The notes: a model not told the origin generated them from the letters alone. Positions 1 through 7,160 are shown, numbered from the stretch's first letter. The stretch: DNA of 11,800 bases from Candidatus Omnitrophota bacterium (GCA_016206635.1 JACQRF010000166.1:1-11800); one strand, 5' to 3'. Numbers and translations are program-made.

Positions 1-1086
1 CGCCAGCCGGAGTTCACCCAACTCGACATTGAGCTCTCCTTCACCGACGAGGAGCAGATCTTCCGGTTGATGGAGCGGTTGTTCCGCGAGATCTTCCAGC
101 AGATCGTGGGGCGGGAGCTGCCGCTCCCATTCCCGCGGATGCCATACGCCGAGGCGGTGCGGCGGTTCGGCACTGACAAGCCGGACCTGCGCTACGGCCT
201 GGAGCTCGTGGAGGTCAACGCCTGTTTCGCAGACACCGGATTCGAACGGTTCCGGCAGGTGGTCACCTCCGGCGGTTTGATCGCGGGCTTCACGGTGCCC
301 GGCGGCGGGGTCCTCGGCCACAAAGAGGTGGACCGCTTGACGGAGACAGCCAAGGCCTTCGGCGCGAAGGGGCTCGTGTCAATCCGCGTGACGCCGACGG
401 AGATCGCCTCGCCGGTGGCCAAGCATGTCGGCGAACCGACGCTGCGGCGCGTGGTCGAGCAGATGGCGGCGAAGCCGGGCGACCTGATCGTGCTGGTGGC
501 GGATGCGCCGAAGACGGCGCGCGAAGTGCTGGACCGATTGCGGCGGCACGTGGCGGAGGCGCTGAAGCTGATCCCGGCCGACCAGTGGCGCTTCGTCTGG
601 GTGGTGGAGTTCCCGCTCTTCGCGTACAATACGGAGACGCAGCGGTGGGAGTCGGAGCATCACCCGTTTACCGCGCCGCGCGACGAGGACGTGCCGCAGT
701 TGGCCGAGCGGCCCGGCGCGGTCCGGTCCCGCTCGTACGATCTCGTGGTCAACGGCACCGAGCTGGGCTCCGGCTCGATCCGGATTCACTCGCGCGAGGT
801 GCAGCAGCAGATCTTCCGCGTGCTGGGGATGAGCGACGCCGAGGCGCAGGCGCGATTCGGCTTTTTGCTCGACGCGTTCCGATACGGCGCCCCCCCGCAC
901 GGCGGCATCGCGCCGGGGATCGACCGGTTGGTCGCGCTCCTCACCGGCAGCCCGACGATCCGAGACGTCGTGGCGTTCCCGAAAACGCAGAAGGCGGTGT
1001 GCCCGATGACCGGGGCCCCCACCGGGGTTCGGCCCGAGCAGCTGAAGGAATTGGGATTAACGATAACCAAAGGAGTCACGTCATGA
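1..1086 (+). CDS. aspS: Aspartyl-tRNA synthetase, C-terminal part (5' truncated by window)
   Basis: This class II aminoacyl-tRNA synthetase charges tRNA-Asp with aspartate in the cytoplasm. Only the last 361 codons are present. The reading frame is already open at base 1, where the peptide RQPEFTQLDIELSF is the class II motif 2 region of bacterial AspRS. A bacterial-type GAD insertion domain follows, beginning near the peptide TDKPDLRYGLEL. Motif 3 appears as GIAPGIDRLVALLTG (about 903-947), with its ATP-binding Arg. The C-terminal peptide FPKTQKAVCPMTGAPTGV is the usual bacterial AspRS ending. The first in-frame ATG (67) is internal, not the start. The stop overlaps the next ATG (ATGA, 1083-1086), suggesting coupling to the LysM gene. 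Whether the enzyme is discriminating, or also charges tRNA-Asn, cannot be judged because the anticodon-binding domain lies outside the window. Confidence 0.97.
   Translation, partial: RQPEFTQLDIELSFTDEEQIFRLMERLFREIFQQIVGRELPLPFPRMPYAEAVRRFGTDKPDLRYGLELVEVNACFADTGFERFRQVVTSGGLIAGFTVPGGGVLGHKEVDRLTETAKAFGAKGLVSIRVTPTEIASPVAKHVGEPTLRRVVEQMAAKPGDLIVLVADAPKTAREVLDRLRRHVAEALKLIPADQWRFVWVVEFPLFAYNTETQRWESEHHPFTAPRDEDVPQLAERPGAVRSRSYDLVVNGTELGSGSIRIHSREVQQQIFRVLGMSDAEAQARFGFLLDAFRYGAPPHGGIAPGIDRLVALLTGSPTIRDVVAFPKTQKAVCPMTGAPTGVRPEQLKELGLTITKGVTS
1069..1075 (+). promoter_or_regulatory. Strong Shine-Dalgarno of the LysM lipoprotein gene
   Basis: AAAGGAG lies 7 bases before the ATG at 1083, inside the last codons of aspS. 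It fixes the start of the downstream gene at the ATGA overlap and argues against the much longer open frame that extends upstream inside aspS. Confidence 0.7.
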
Positions 1087-1730
1087 CACAGGGATGGCAG
1101 CGCCTCGTGGCCTGCGGGATGGTGGTGGGAGTGAGCGGGTGCGCGAGGGTCCAGACGCACATCGTCGAGATGCCGCGGGTGGATCAGGAGGTCGCGGGCA
1201 ATCAGGGCTATCTCCAGGGGACCGGGGCTGTCGCCTCCGCCCGCGCCCCCCGCAGGGCAACCCGCCAGGTGGTGATGGCCGACGTGGAGCTGATGACCGG
1301 CCAGGAAATCAAGCAAGGGATGACGAAGACGATGCGGGCCAGCCGCGCGCCGATCAAAGGGGAGCTGGGCCCCAACGGTCGCGGGTGGCGGATGCCGGCC
1401 GAGCCGGCGGCCGCCCCGGAGCTTGAGGCGGCGCCCCTCACGGCCTCGGCGCCCGTCGTTGAGCCGGAACTCCCGCCGATGTCCGAGGCGCCGATGGACA
1501 TGGCGCAGCCCCCCGCCGCGGAACCCGCACCGCCGGCCGCGGCCGCCACGTATGTCGTGCAGCGAGACGACACCTTGGAGAAGATCGCCAAGAAGATGTA
1601 CGGCGATTTCCGGAAGTGGCCGAGAATCTACAAGGCCAACCGGGACGTCATCAAGAACCCGAACCTGCTGCGCGCCGGCCTGCGGCTGACGATCCCCCCG
1701 TTGCCGCGCGACGACTCGGAGACGCGCTGA
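1083..1730 (+). CDS. Putative lipoprotein with C-terminal LysM domain
   Basis: A 215-residue predicted envelope protein of unknown specific function. A short hydrophobic stretch ends in a lipobox-like VSGC (Cys20), suggesting signal peptidase II processing and lipid anchoring. The n-region (MTQGWQRLVACG) is only weakly basic, so this is likely rather than certain. Residues about 50-100 are polar and unrecognised. Residues about 100-155 form an Ala/Pro/Glu-rich linker. Residues about 156-206 are a LysM domain (TYVVQRDDTLEKIAKKMYGD, then a YKANRDVIKNPNLLRAG-type second half), a fold that binds peptidoglycan or chitin-like glycans. This LysM resembles those in cytoplasmic BON/LysM and phage tail proteins as well as in lipoproteins. 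The gene is sandwiched by overlaps between aspS and phoH. A cell-wall-tethering role is inferred. Confidence 0.85.
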   Translation: MTQGWQRLVACGMVVGVSGCARVQTHIVEMPRVDQEVAGNQGYLQGTGAVASARAPRRATRQVVMADVELMTGQEIKQGMTKTMRASRAPIKGELGPNGRGWRMPAEPAAAPELEAAPLTASAPVVEPELPPMSEAPMDMAQPPAAEPAPPAAAATYVVQRDDTLEKIAKKMYGDFRKWPRIYKANRDVIKNPNLLRAGLRLTIPPLPRDDSETR

Positions 1731-3796
1731 GCACGTCGTCGGAGAAGAGCTACCACCTGCTGTCGGATCACGAGGCCGCCACGTTGTTCGGGCGGCACGA
1801 TGAGCACCTGAAACTGGTGGAGCAGGCGTTCGGCGTGCAGGTGCTGGCCCGCGGGTTGGATCTGTCGATCAGCGGGCCGGAGCCGTCGGTCAAGCACGCC
1901 GGCCGGGTGTTCGACCAGCTCCTCGACATCATCCGGATGGGGCGGTACGTGCGCCGCGAGGAGGTGGTCTACGCCATCCAGGCGCTGCGGGAGCGCGGCG
2001 ACCTCGATCTGCACGCGATCTACCTCGACAAAATCCCGATCCTGTCGAAGCGGCAGTACATCACGCCGAAAACCGCCGGGCAGAAGGCGTACGTGGACGC
2101 GATCCGCAAGTACGACATCGTCTTCGCCATCGGCCCGGCCGGCACCGGCAAGAGTTATCTGGCGGTGGCGATGGCCGTGGCTGCGCTCAAAGACCAGGAG
2201 GTGTCCCGCCTGATCTTGACGCGGCCCGCCGTTGAGGCCGGGGAATCGCTCGGCTACCTGCCGGGCGATCTCTCCGCCAAGGTCAACCCCTACCTGCGCC
2301 CGCTCTACGACGCGCTCTACGACATGATGGACGTGGACCGGATCCAGCGGTATCTCGAGCGGGGCATCATCGAAGTCGCCCCGCTGGCGTACATGCGTGG
2401 AAGGGCGCAACCGCACTTCAGCTCCGTCCTTACCCCGAGGGGCTATGTGTCGATCGGAAGTCTTCGAGCTGGCGATACCGTGGTGGGCTCGGATGGTGCG
2501 CCGACACGCGTCGTTGGCGTCTATCCGCAGGGTCGCAAAGAAATTTTCCGCATCGCAACGCAGGACGGTGCTTCGGCGCTGTGCTGTGCCGAGCACTTGT
2601 GGGCCGTGTACACGCGGGGCGATAGACGGCGGAATAAGAGCTTCCGAGTGCTGGAAACACGCGAGTTGGTAGGGCGGCTCCGATGCGCCCACTATCACCG
2701 GTTTGAATTGCCGCTCCTCAGCGCCCCAGCCCAGTTTCCGTCGAGGCCAGTGCCGCTGGATCCCTATGCCCTCGGTCTGCTCCTCGGGGATGGATGCATC
2801 ACCGGCGCCACCACCCCTTCATTTTCCACCGGCGATGCCGAGCTCGCCTGCGCACTCGAAGAGACGCTCGAAGGCATCGAGGTCACATGGAAAAGCGGCG
2901 TCGACTATGTACTGCGCAATGTGCACGGCGGTCGCGGGGGCGTTATCGTCGCGAACCCTGTGACTACGGTGCTTCGGAATCTTGATCTCTGTGGGACCAG
3001 ATCGTCGACCAAGTTTGTTCCGGAGATATACCTCTACAATTCGGCGGACGTGCGACTGGCCGTCTTGCAGGGCTTGCTGGATACCGACGGGGGACCCGTG
3101 GTGCAGGATGACCGGACATGTCGGATTCAGTACAGCACGGCCTCGATGCGCCTGCGGGATGCGGTGATCTTCCTGGTGCGCTCGCTTGGGGGGATTGTGT
3201 ATTCCAGATGCCGGCCTGCCTTGGGGCGTCCACCGGGTCGAGCCAACGGGCGAGACGTGCGCCACGTCTCGGATGCCCATATCCTGGACATCCGCCTGCC
3301 CGAGTCCATTCAACCCTTCCGCTTATCTCGAAAACTCGAGCGGTATCGGCGGAGCGGTGGTGGACACCCGGCGCGATACCTCGAGTGCATTGAGCGCGTT
3401 GGGGAATATGAAGCCGTGTGTATCCGTGTCGATGCTCCGGACTCACTGTACGTGACGGATGACTTCATCGTCACCCACAATACCCTTAACGACTCCTTCG
3501 TGATCCTCGATGAAGCGCAGAACTCCACGCCGGAGCAGATGAAGATGTTCCTCACGCGCCTCGGCTTTGATTCCAAGTGCGTCATCACCGGCGACGTGAC
3601 CCAATCGGACTTGCCGCAGGGCCGGACGTCCGGCCTCGCGCAGGCGCAGGAGGTGCTCCAGGGGATCGAGGGGATCTCGTTCGTCCAGTTCTCCGGGAGC
3701 GACGTTGTCCGCCACGAGCTGGTCCAGGAGATCATCAAGGCGTATCACGTCCACGACACGGGCGCCCGCGCGAAACCGGGGGGCGCGACCCGATGA
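1727..3796 (+). CDS. phoH: PhoH-like ATPase (PhoH/YbeZ family) containing an in-frame intein
   Basis: This is a cytoplasmic P-loop ATPase of the PhoH family, which commonly sits beside ybeY and is linked to RNA metabolism. Numbering from the CTG at 1727, Walker A is GPAGTGKS (residues 136-143) and Walker B is FVILDEAQN (Asp near 595). Between them lies a 359-residue intein (227-585). Removing it gives about 330 residues, normal for the family, and restores the conserved string MRGR-TLNDSFVILDEAQN. The N-terminal part (LFGRHDEHLKLVEQAFGV) and the ITGDVTQSDLPQG segment are also typical. The start is uncertain: CTG at 1727 overlaps the LysM stop as CTGA and has GGAG 5 bases upstream. The only upstream in-frame ATG (1616) would overlap the LysM gene by 115 bases. 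TTG at 1784 would cut into conserved sequence. The stop overlaps the pgpH ATG. Confidence 0.93.
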   Translation: MSTSSEKSYHLLSDHEAATLFGRHDEHLKLVEQAFGVQVLARGLDLSISGPEPSVKHAGRVFDQLLDIIRMGRYVRREEVVYAIQALRERGDLDLHAIYLDKIPILSKRQYITPKTAGQKAYVDAIRKYDIVFAIGPAGTGKSYLAVAMAVAALKDQEVSRLILTRPAVEAGESLGYLPGDLSAKVNPYLRPLYDALYDMMDVDRIQRYLERGIIEVAPLAYMRGRAQPHFSSVLTPRGYVSIGSLRAGDTVVGSDGAPTRVVGVYPQGRKEIFRIATQDGASALCCAEHLWAVYTRGDRRRNKSFRVLETRELVGRLRCAHYHRFELPLLSAPAQFPSRPVPLDPYALGLLLGDGCITGATTPSFSTGDAELACALEETLEGIEVTWKSGVDYVLRNVHGGRGGVIVANPVTTVLRNLDLCGTRSSTKFVPEIYLYNSADVRLAVLQGLLDTDGGPVVQDDRTCRIQYSTASMRLRDAVIFLVRSLGGIVYSRCRPALGRPPGRANGRDVRHVSDAHILDIRLPESIQPFRLSRKLERYRRSGGGHPARYLECIERVGEYEAVCIRVDAPDSLYVTDDFIVTHNTLNDSFVILDEAQNSTPEQMKMFLTRLGFDSKCVITGDVTQSDLPQGRTSGLAQAQEVLQGIEGISFVQFSGSDVVRHELVQEIIKAYHVHDTGARAKPGGATR
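2405..3481 (+). other. Class 3-type intein with LAGLIDADG homing endonuclease domain, inserted in PhoH
   Basis: A 359-residue intervening protein element predicted to excise itself and ligate the PhoH exteins. It starts with Ala1 (after MRGR) and ends His358-Asn359, followed by Thr+1. Block A is the SVLTPRGYVSIGSLRAGD region. Block B has His64 and Trp66 (CAEHLWAV). Block F has Cys339 (AVCIRVDAPDSLYVTDD), and block G is FIVTHN. The missing Cys/Ser1 plus the Trp/Cys/Thr set is the known signature of class 3 inteins. In these, the block F Cys attacks the N-terminal splice junction, forming a branched intermediate before Thr+1 takes over. The central domain carries two LAGLIDADG motifs: LGLLLGDGCI (123-132, Asp129) and LQGLLDTDGG (221-230, Asp228). 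Two hand-counted 60-base lines give 58% and 53% GC, against 73% for an extein line, so recent acquisition is inferred. It is a single open frame, with no split or frameshift. Confidence 0.93.
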
Positions 3797-5538
3797 CGCC
3801 CTCGTGGCGGCCGCGCGCGCTGCGCCGCGGTGTGTTGCCGTCGCCGGGACCCTCGCTCCAGGCCGTCGCGACCGGGCCCATCATCGCGCGCGTCTGGCTG
3901 GCCGTTCTCGTCGTCGGGGTCGCCGGCTGGCTCGTCACCGGCGGGCCTGGCCTGCTCCCGACCCCTTGGACGGAAGGCCTGATCGCCCCGCGGTACGTCT
4001 ATGCGCCGAGAGGGTTCTCCCATGTCGTGGAGGGGCGCGCCGTGGCGTGGCAACGGGGCGAGCTCCTCGTGGCGAAGGGCCAGCGCGTGTCCGCGGAGCA
4101 GGCCGCCGCCCTGCGCGCGCTCGCCGAGCAGTCCGGCCAGCCGTCTCAGCGGTGGGGGACCGCCGGGCTCTGGGGGGTGACGGCGTTGCTCATCGTGGTG
4201 GGCGGCGTCCTGCTGCGGTTCGCCGCGCCGGCCGCCGCGGCCCAGCTGGCCCACCTGGCGCTGATCGGGCTCCTCGGCCTGGTGACCGTGGGGATCGCCT
4301 CGCTGCTGGTGCACTACACGACGATCCCCGTCTGGGCCACCCCGATGGCCGGTGCCAGCATGCTGGTCACCCTCTTGTTGACGCCGGCGGCCGCGGTCGT
4401 CATGACGGTGATCGCCAGCCTCCTCGTCGGCCTCGTGGCGCATCAGGCGCTGGGGGCGGCGCTGGCCGCCGCGGTCGGCGGCGCGGCCGGGGTCGTGGCG
4501 GTGCGCGGCGCCCGCCGGCGGGGGCATTTGCTGCGGGCCTCGGCTTGGAGCGGCAGCGCGCAGGGGGTGACGATTCTCGCGTTGAGTCTCGTCGAGCTGC
4601 AGGGAGTCCGCGACGCGGCGTGGTCGGGCGCCTGGTGGGGGATCGTCAGCGGCGCCGCCTCGTTTGTCGTGGTCATCGCGCTGCTGCCGGTGTTGGAGAA
4701 CCTGTTCGGGCTGATCACCAACGTGACGCTGCTGGAGCTCTCGGACTTGAACCATCCGCTGCTCAAGGAGCTGTCGCTCCACGCGCCCGGCACCTACCAT
4801 CATAGTTTGATCGTCGCGACGTTGGCGGAGGCCGGCTGCGACGCGATCGGCGCCAATGGGTTGCTGGCCCGGGTCGGCTGTTACTTCCACGACATCGGGA
4901 AGCTGCCGAAGGCAGAATACTTCGTGGAGAACCAGCCGCCCGGCCAGTCGCGGCACGACGCGCTGGCGCCGTCCATGTCGTCGCTGATCATCCTCAATCA
5001 TGTGAAGGAGGGGATCGAGCTGGCGAAGCGGCACCGGCTCAACCAGGCGATCATTGATTTCATCCCGGGCCATCACGGGACGGGCCTCATCTATTTCTTC
5101 TACCGGCGGGCGCTGGAGCAGGTGGAGGATGAGCGCCTGCTCAAGGAGGAGCAGTTCCGGTACCCGGGGCCGCGCCCGCATTCGCGCGAGACGGCCGTGG
5201 CGATGCTGGCCGATTCCGTCGAGGCGGCGTGCCGGGCGCTGCCGGCCCGCACCCCGGCCAAGTTGCTGGGCGTCGTCCGGCGGATCATCAACAACAAATT
5301 TATTGACGGGCAGCTGGATGAGTGTGACCTGACGCTGCGGGACCTGGAACGCATCGCCGCGGCGTTCGTCCGGGTGCTGGCGGGGATGTACCACAGCCGC
5401 GTGCCGTACCCGGTGCCCCCCGGCGAAGATGTGGAGGAGGGCGAGCTCGATGTCGGTCTCGATCCGGAATTGTCAGGACCTCCCCGTCCAGTGCCCCCGC
5501 CTCCGGCGGCTGGCGCGGCAGGCGTTGCGCGCGCTTGA
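3793..5538 (+). CDS. pgpH: 7TM-HD family phosphohydrolase, PgpH/YqfF type (probable c-di-AMP phosphodiesterase)
   Basis: A 581-residue inner-membrane protein with a cytoplasmic HD phosphohydrolase domain. In PgpH this domain hydrolyses c-di-AMP to pApA. A first membrane segment (about residues 33-52, VWLAVLVVGVAGWLVTGG) is followed by a short external region to about 120, then several hydrophobic segments to about 310. The HD domain has YHHS (His336/337), HDIGK (His366, Asp367), LNHV (His403), GHHG (His427/428) and LADSVEA (Asp474). These are all the metal-ligand positions expected for this family. The protein is about 100 or more residues shorter than typical Firmicutes PgpH, mainly in the external sensor domain. 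The tail after about 550 is acidic then Pro-rich and is encoded partly over ybeY. The start at ATG 3793 (ATGA with phoH) is preferred over upstream open frame inside phoH. Nucleotide specificity is inferred. Confidence 0.92.
   Translation: MTPSWRPRALRRGVLPSPGPSLQAVATGPIIARVWLAVLVVGVAGWLVTGGPGLLPTPWTEGLIAPRYVYAPRGFSHVVEGRAVAWQRGELLVAKGQRVSAEQAAALRALAEQSGQPSQRWGTAGLWGVTALLIVVGGVLLRFAAPAAAAQLAHLALIGLLGLVTVGIASLLVHYTTIPVWATPMAGASMLVTLLLTPAAAVVMTVIASLLVGLVAHQALGAALAAAVGGAAGVVAVRGARRRGHLLRASAWSGSAQGVTILALSLVELQGVRDAAWSGAWWGIVSGAASFVVVIALLPVLENLFGLITNVTLLELSDLNHPLLKELSLHAPGTYHHSLIVATLAEAGCDAIGANGLLARVGCYFHDIGKLPKAEYFVENQPPGQSRHDALAPSMSSLIILNHVKEGIELAKRHRLNQAIIDFIPGHHGTGLIYFFYRRALEQVEDERLLKEEQFRYPGPRPHSRETAVAMLADSVEAACRALPARTPAKLLGVVRRIINNKFIDGQLDECDLTLRDLERIAAAFVRVLAGMYHSRVPYPVPPGEDVEEGELDVGLDPELSGPPRPVPPPPAAGAAGVARA
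5433..5440 (+). promoter_or_regulatory. Shine-Dalgarno deciding the ybeY start
   Basis: GGAGGAGG lies 9 bases before the ATG at 5450 and downstream of the earlier in-frame ATG at 5429. It therefore favours 5450 (protein beginning MSVSIRN) as the true ybeY start. It lies inside the 3' end of pgpH. Confidence 0.65.
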
Positions 5539-5845
5539 CGTGTCGGGCGAGCTGAGCGTCGCCCTGGTGGACGACGCGCAGATGCGGGCGCTCAATCGCC
5601 GCTACCGGCGGCGCGATCGGACGACGGACGTGCTGGCGTTCCCGCAAGGGGAGCACGGCCTGGTCGGGGACGTCGTCCTCTCGGTGGAGACGATTGCGCG
5701 CCGGAGCGGTCTCCGCGCCGAGCGCGACCTCGGGCGGTGTCTGGTGCATGGCATTCTGCATTTGACCGGATGGGAGCATCACACCGCCACGGCGCGCCGG
5801 GCGATGCGGTCCCGCGAGCGCGCCCTCTGGAGCGCATCCCCATGA
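5450..5845 (+). CDS. ybeY: rRNA maturation endoribonuclease YbeY
   Basis: A 131-residue zinc-dependent endoribonuclease involved in 16S rRNA maturation and 70S ribosome quality control. The signature is HGILHLTGWEHH, giving zinc ligands His100, His104 and His110. The usual Asp before the last His is replaced by Glu. Upstream motifs are the expected MRALNRRYRRRDRTTDVLAFP and the GDVVLSVETI strand. The protein is slightly short for the family (usually about 150 residues), ending about 20 residues after the zinc site with a basic tail. The start at 5450 is chosen by its ribosome binding site; ATG 5429 would add seven residues. It overlaps pgpH by 89 bases and the DUF502 gene by ATGA. The phoH-pgpH-ybeY order is conserved in many bacteria, which supports both identities. 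Confidence 0.95.
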   Translation: MSVSIRNCQDLPVQCPRLRRLARQALRALDVSGELSVALVDDAQMRALNRRYRRRDRTTDVLAFPQGEHGLVGDVVLSVETIARRSGLRAERDLGRCLVHGILHLTGWEHHTATARRAMRSRERALWSASP

Positions 5846-6507
5846 CCCTCGAGACCTCAATCCCCCGGCGCCGCCGGTGGACGGAATATTTTGTCACGGG
5901 GCTGCTCATCCTTGCCCCGGCGTACATCACGTTTCTCGTGATCCGCTTCATTGTCGGGCAGATCGAGCGGTTGTTTCACCCGGTCTTCCGGTGGTTGGAC
6001 CCGTACATCACCAGCACGTGGGCCACCGTGCTGCTCCAGGCCTCCGCGCTGCTGGCGTTCCTGGTCGGCGTCACGGTGATCGGCTGGGGCACGAGGATCT
6101 TGCTGTTGCGCCAGGCCTTCTCGGCCTTCGAGGCGCGGATCGCCCGGCTCCCCGTGGTCGGCAGGATTTATGCCGCCACGCGGGAAGTGACCAAGGCGTT
6201 CGACGGGGAGCAGAAGACCGCGTTCTCCCGGGTCGTCCTCATCGAGTGGCCGGGGCGCGGGCACTATACCCTGGGGTTTGTGACCCATGACGATACCCCC
6301 GCGTCGCCCTCCACGAACCACATGGTGCATGTGCTCCTCCCGTCCACGCCGAATCCGGCGACCGGATTCCTCGTGTTCGTGGACCGCAAGGCGGTGATCC
6401 CGGTGGATCTCTCGGTGGAGGACGCGCTGAAGCTGGCGATCTCCGGCGGGTTGGTGGGGCCGGGGGTCGTGCCGCCTCGCCCGGCGCCGCCCGCGGAGGA
6501 CCGCTAG
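5842..6507 (+). CDS. DUF502 family membrane protein
   Basis: A 221-residue predicted inner-membrane protein of the DUF502 family, which is found in bacteria and in plants (COV-like proteins). Its biochemical role is not established. After a basic start (PRRRRW) there are two hydrophobic segments: residues about 15-38 (YFVTGLLILAPAYITFLVIR) and about 58-85 (LLQASALLAFLVGVTVIGWG). The soluble part then carries family hallmarks: LPVVGRIYAATREV, the VLLPSTPNPATGFLVFV segment and SVEDALKLAISGG near the C-terminus, ending in a Pro-rich tail. ATG 5842 forms ATGA with the ybeY stop and has GGAG 9 bases upstream. The recO GTG uses the last base of its TAG stop. A role in envelope or trafficking is only a guess from the family. 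Confidence 0.9.
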   Translation: MTLETSIPRRRRWTEYFVTGLLILAPAYITFLVIRFIVGQIERLFHPVFRWLDPYITSTWATVLLQASALLAFLVGVTVIGWGTRILLLRQAFSAFEARIARLPVVGRIYAATREVTKAFDGEQKTAFSRVVLIEWPGRGHYTLGFVTHDDTPASPSTNHMVHVLLPSTPNPATGFLVFVDRKAVIPVDLSVEDALKLAISGGLVGPGVVPPRPAPPAEDR

Positions 6508-7160
6508 TGGCGATCGTGACGACGGAGGCGGTCCTGCTCCGCCGGCGGGAGATTCGCGAGACCAGCGTGTTGTTGACCGCGCTGAGCCGGGACTCGGGGA
6601 AGGTGACCGGCCTGCTCAAGGGGGTGCGCGGCGCGCGCGGGACGGTGGATGGATTCCTCGAGCCGTTTACGATCCAAACCCTCGTCTTCTACGAGCGGAC
6701 CCGTTCGGACATTGACCTGATCACCCATTGCGATCTGCGGGAGCCGTTCCTGGCCCTGCGCCGGGATCTGGCCAAAACCGCCTACGCGAGCTATTTTTGC
6801 GAGCTGGCCGATCATCTGGTGCAGCCGCGCGATCCGCACCCGGAGTTCTACGAGCTGCTGGTCCGCGCGCTGACGGCGCTGCAGGAGAGCCTGGTCCCGT
6901 CGCCGATCGCCCGGCTCTTCGAGGTGCGGGTGCTGGCGGCCGGCGGGGTGCTGCCGTCGGCGACGTCGCTGGCGCTCTCGCCGGGGGCGACCCTCTCGTT
7001 GCAGCAGATGGCGCAGGCCGAGCCGGCGGCCTGGGGCCGCCTGCGATTGTCCAGGGGGGTCGAGGAGGAGCTGACGCCGCTCCTGCAGCGGCTGCTGGTC
7101 CAGCACTTGGAGGTGCGCCTGAAATCACTCGAGTTCCTCCACGAGGTCGGCGTCGCATGA
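6507..7160 (+). CDS. recO: DNA repair protein RecO
   Basis: A 217-residue RecFOR-pathway mediator that helps load RecA on SSB-coated single-stranded DNA and promotes annealing. The N-terminal OB-fold is recognisable: EAVLLRRREIRETSVLLTAL, then SRDSGKVTGLLKGVRG. The helical C-terminal half follows, including ELADHLVQPRDPHPEFYELL and the ARLFEVRVLAAGGVLPS segment. The length is near the usual 220-260. The Cys4 zinc finger found in some RecO proteins is absent: only two Cys are visible, both before the expected finger. The start is GTG 6507, with GGAGGA (6495-6500) 6 bases upstream, and it shares one base with the DUF502 stop. Position between ybeY and the glyQS pair matches the common era/recO/glyQS neighbourhood, although era is absent here. 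Confidence 0.95.
   Translation: MAIVTTEAVLLRRREIRETSVLLTALSRDSGKVTGLLKGVRGARGTVDGFLEPFTIQTLVFYERTRSDIDLITHCDLREPFLALRRDLAKTAYASYFCELADHLVQPRDPHPEFYELLVRALTALQESLVPSPIARLFEVRVLAAGGVLPSATSLALSPGATLSLQQMAQAEPAAWGRLRLSRGVEEELTPLLQRLLVQHLEVRLKSLEFLHEVGVA

Noticed and set aside
585..1082. N-terminal extension of the LysM ORF inside aspS
   Set aside because: It is a shadow of aspS. The ATG at 1083 has a strong ribosome site and gives a lipoprotein signal.
1628..2698. 356-codon minus-strand open frame across phoH and the intein edge
   Set aside because: It has no recognisable domain and spans the intein boundary, as expected of a chance frame.
2405..3481. Free-standing homing endonuclease gene or group I intron in phoH
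   Set aside because: The frame runs unbroken from PhoH through the insert and back, and splicing blocks A, B, F and G are present at the protein level, so it is an intein.
3745..5394. 549-codon open frame on the minus strand
   Set aside because: It mirrors the GC-rich pgpH gene codon-for-codon, is rich in Arg, Gln and His without any motif, and pgpH itself is clearly real.
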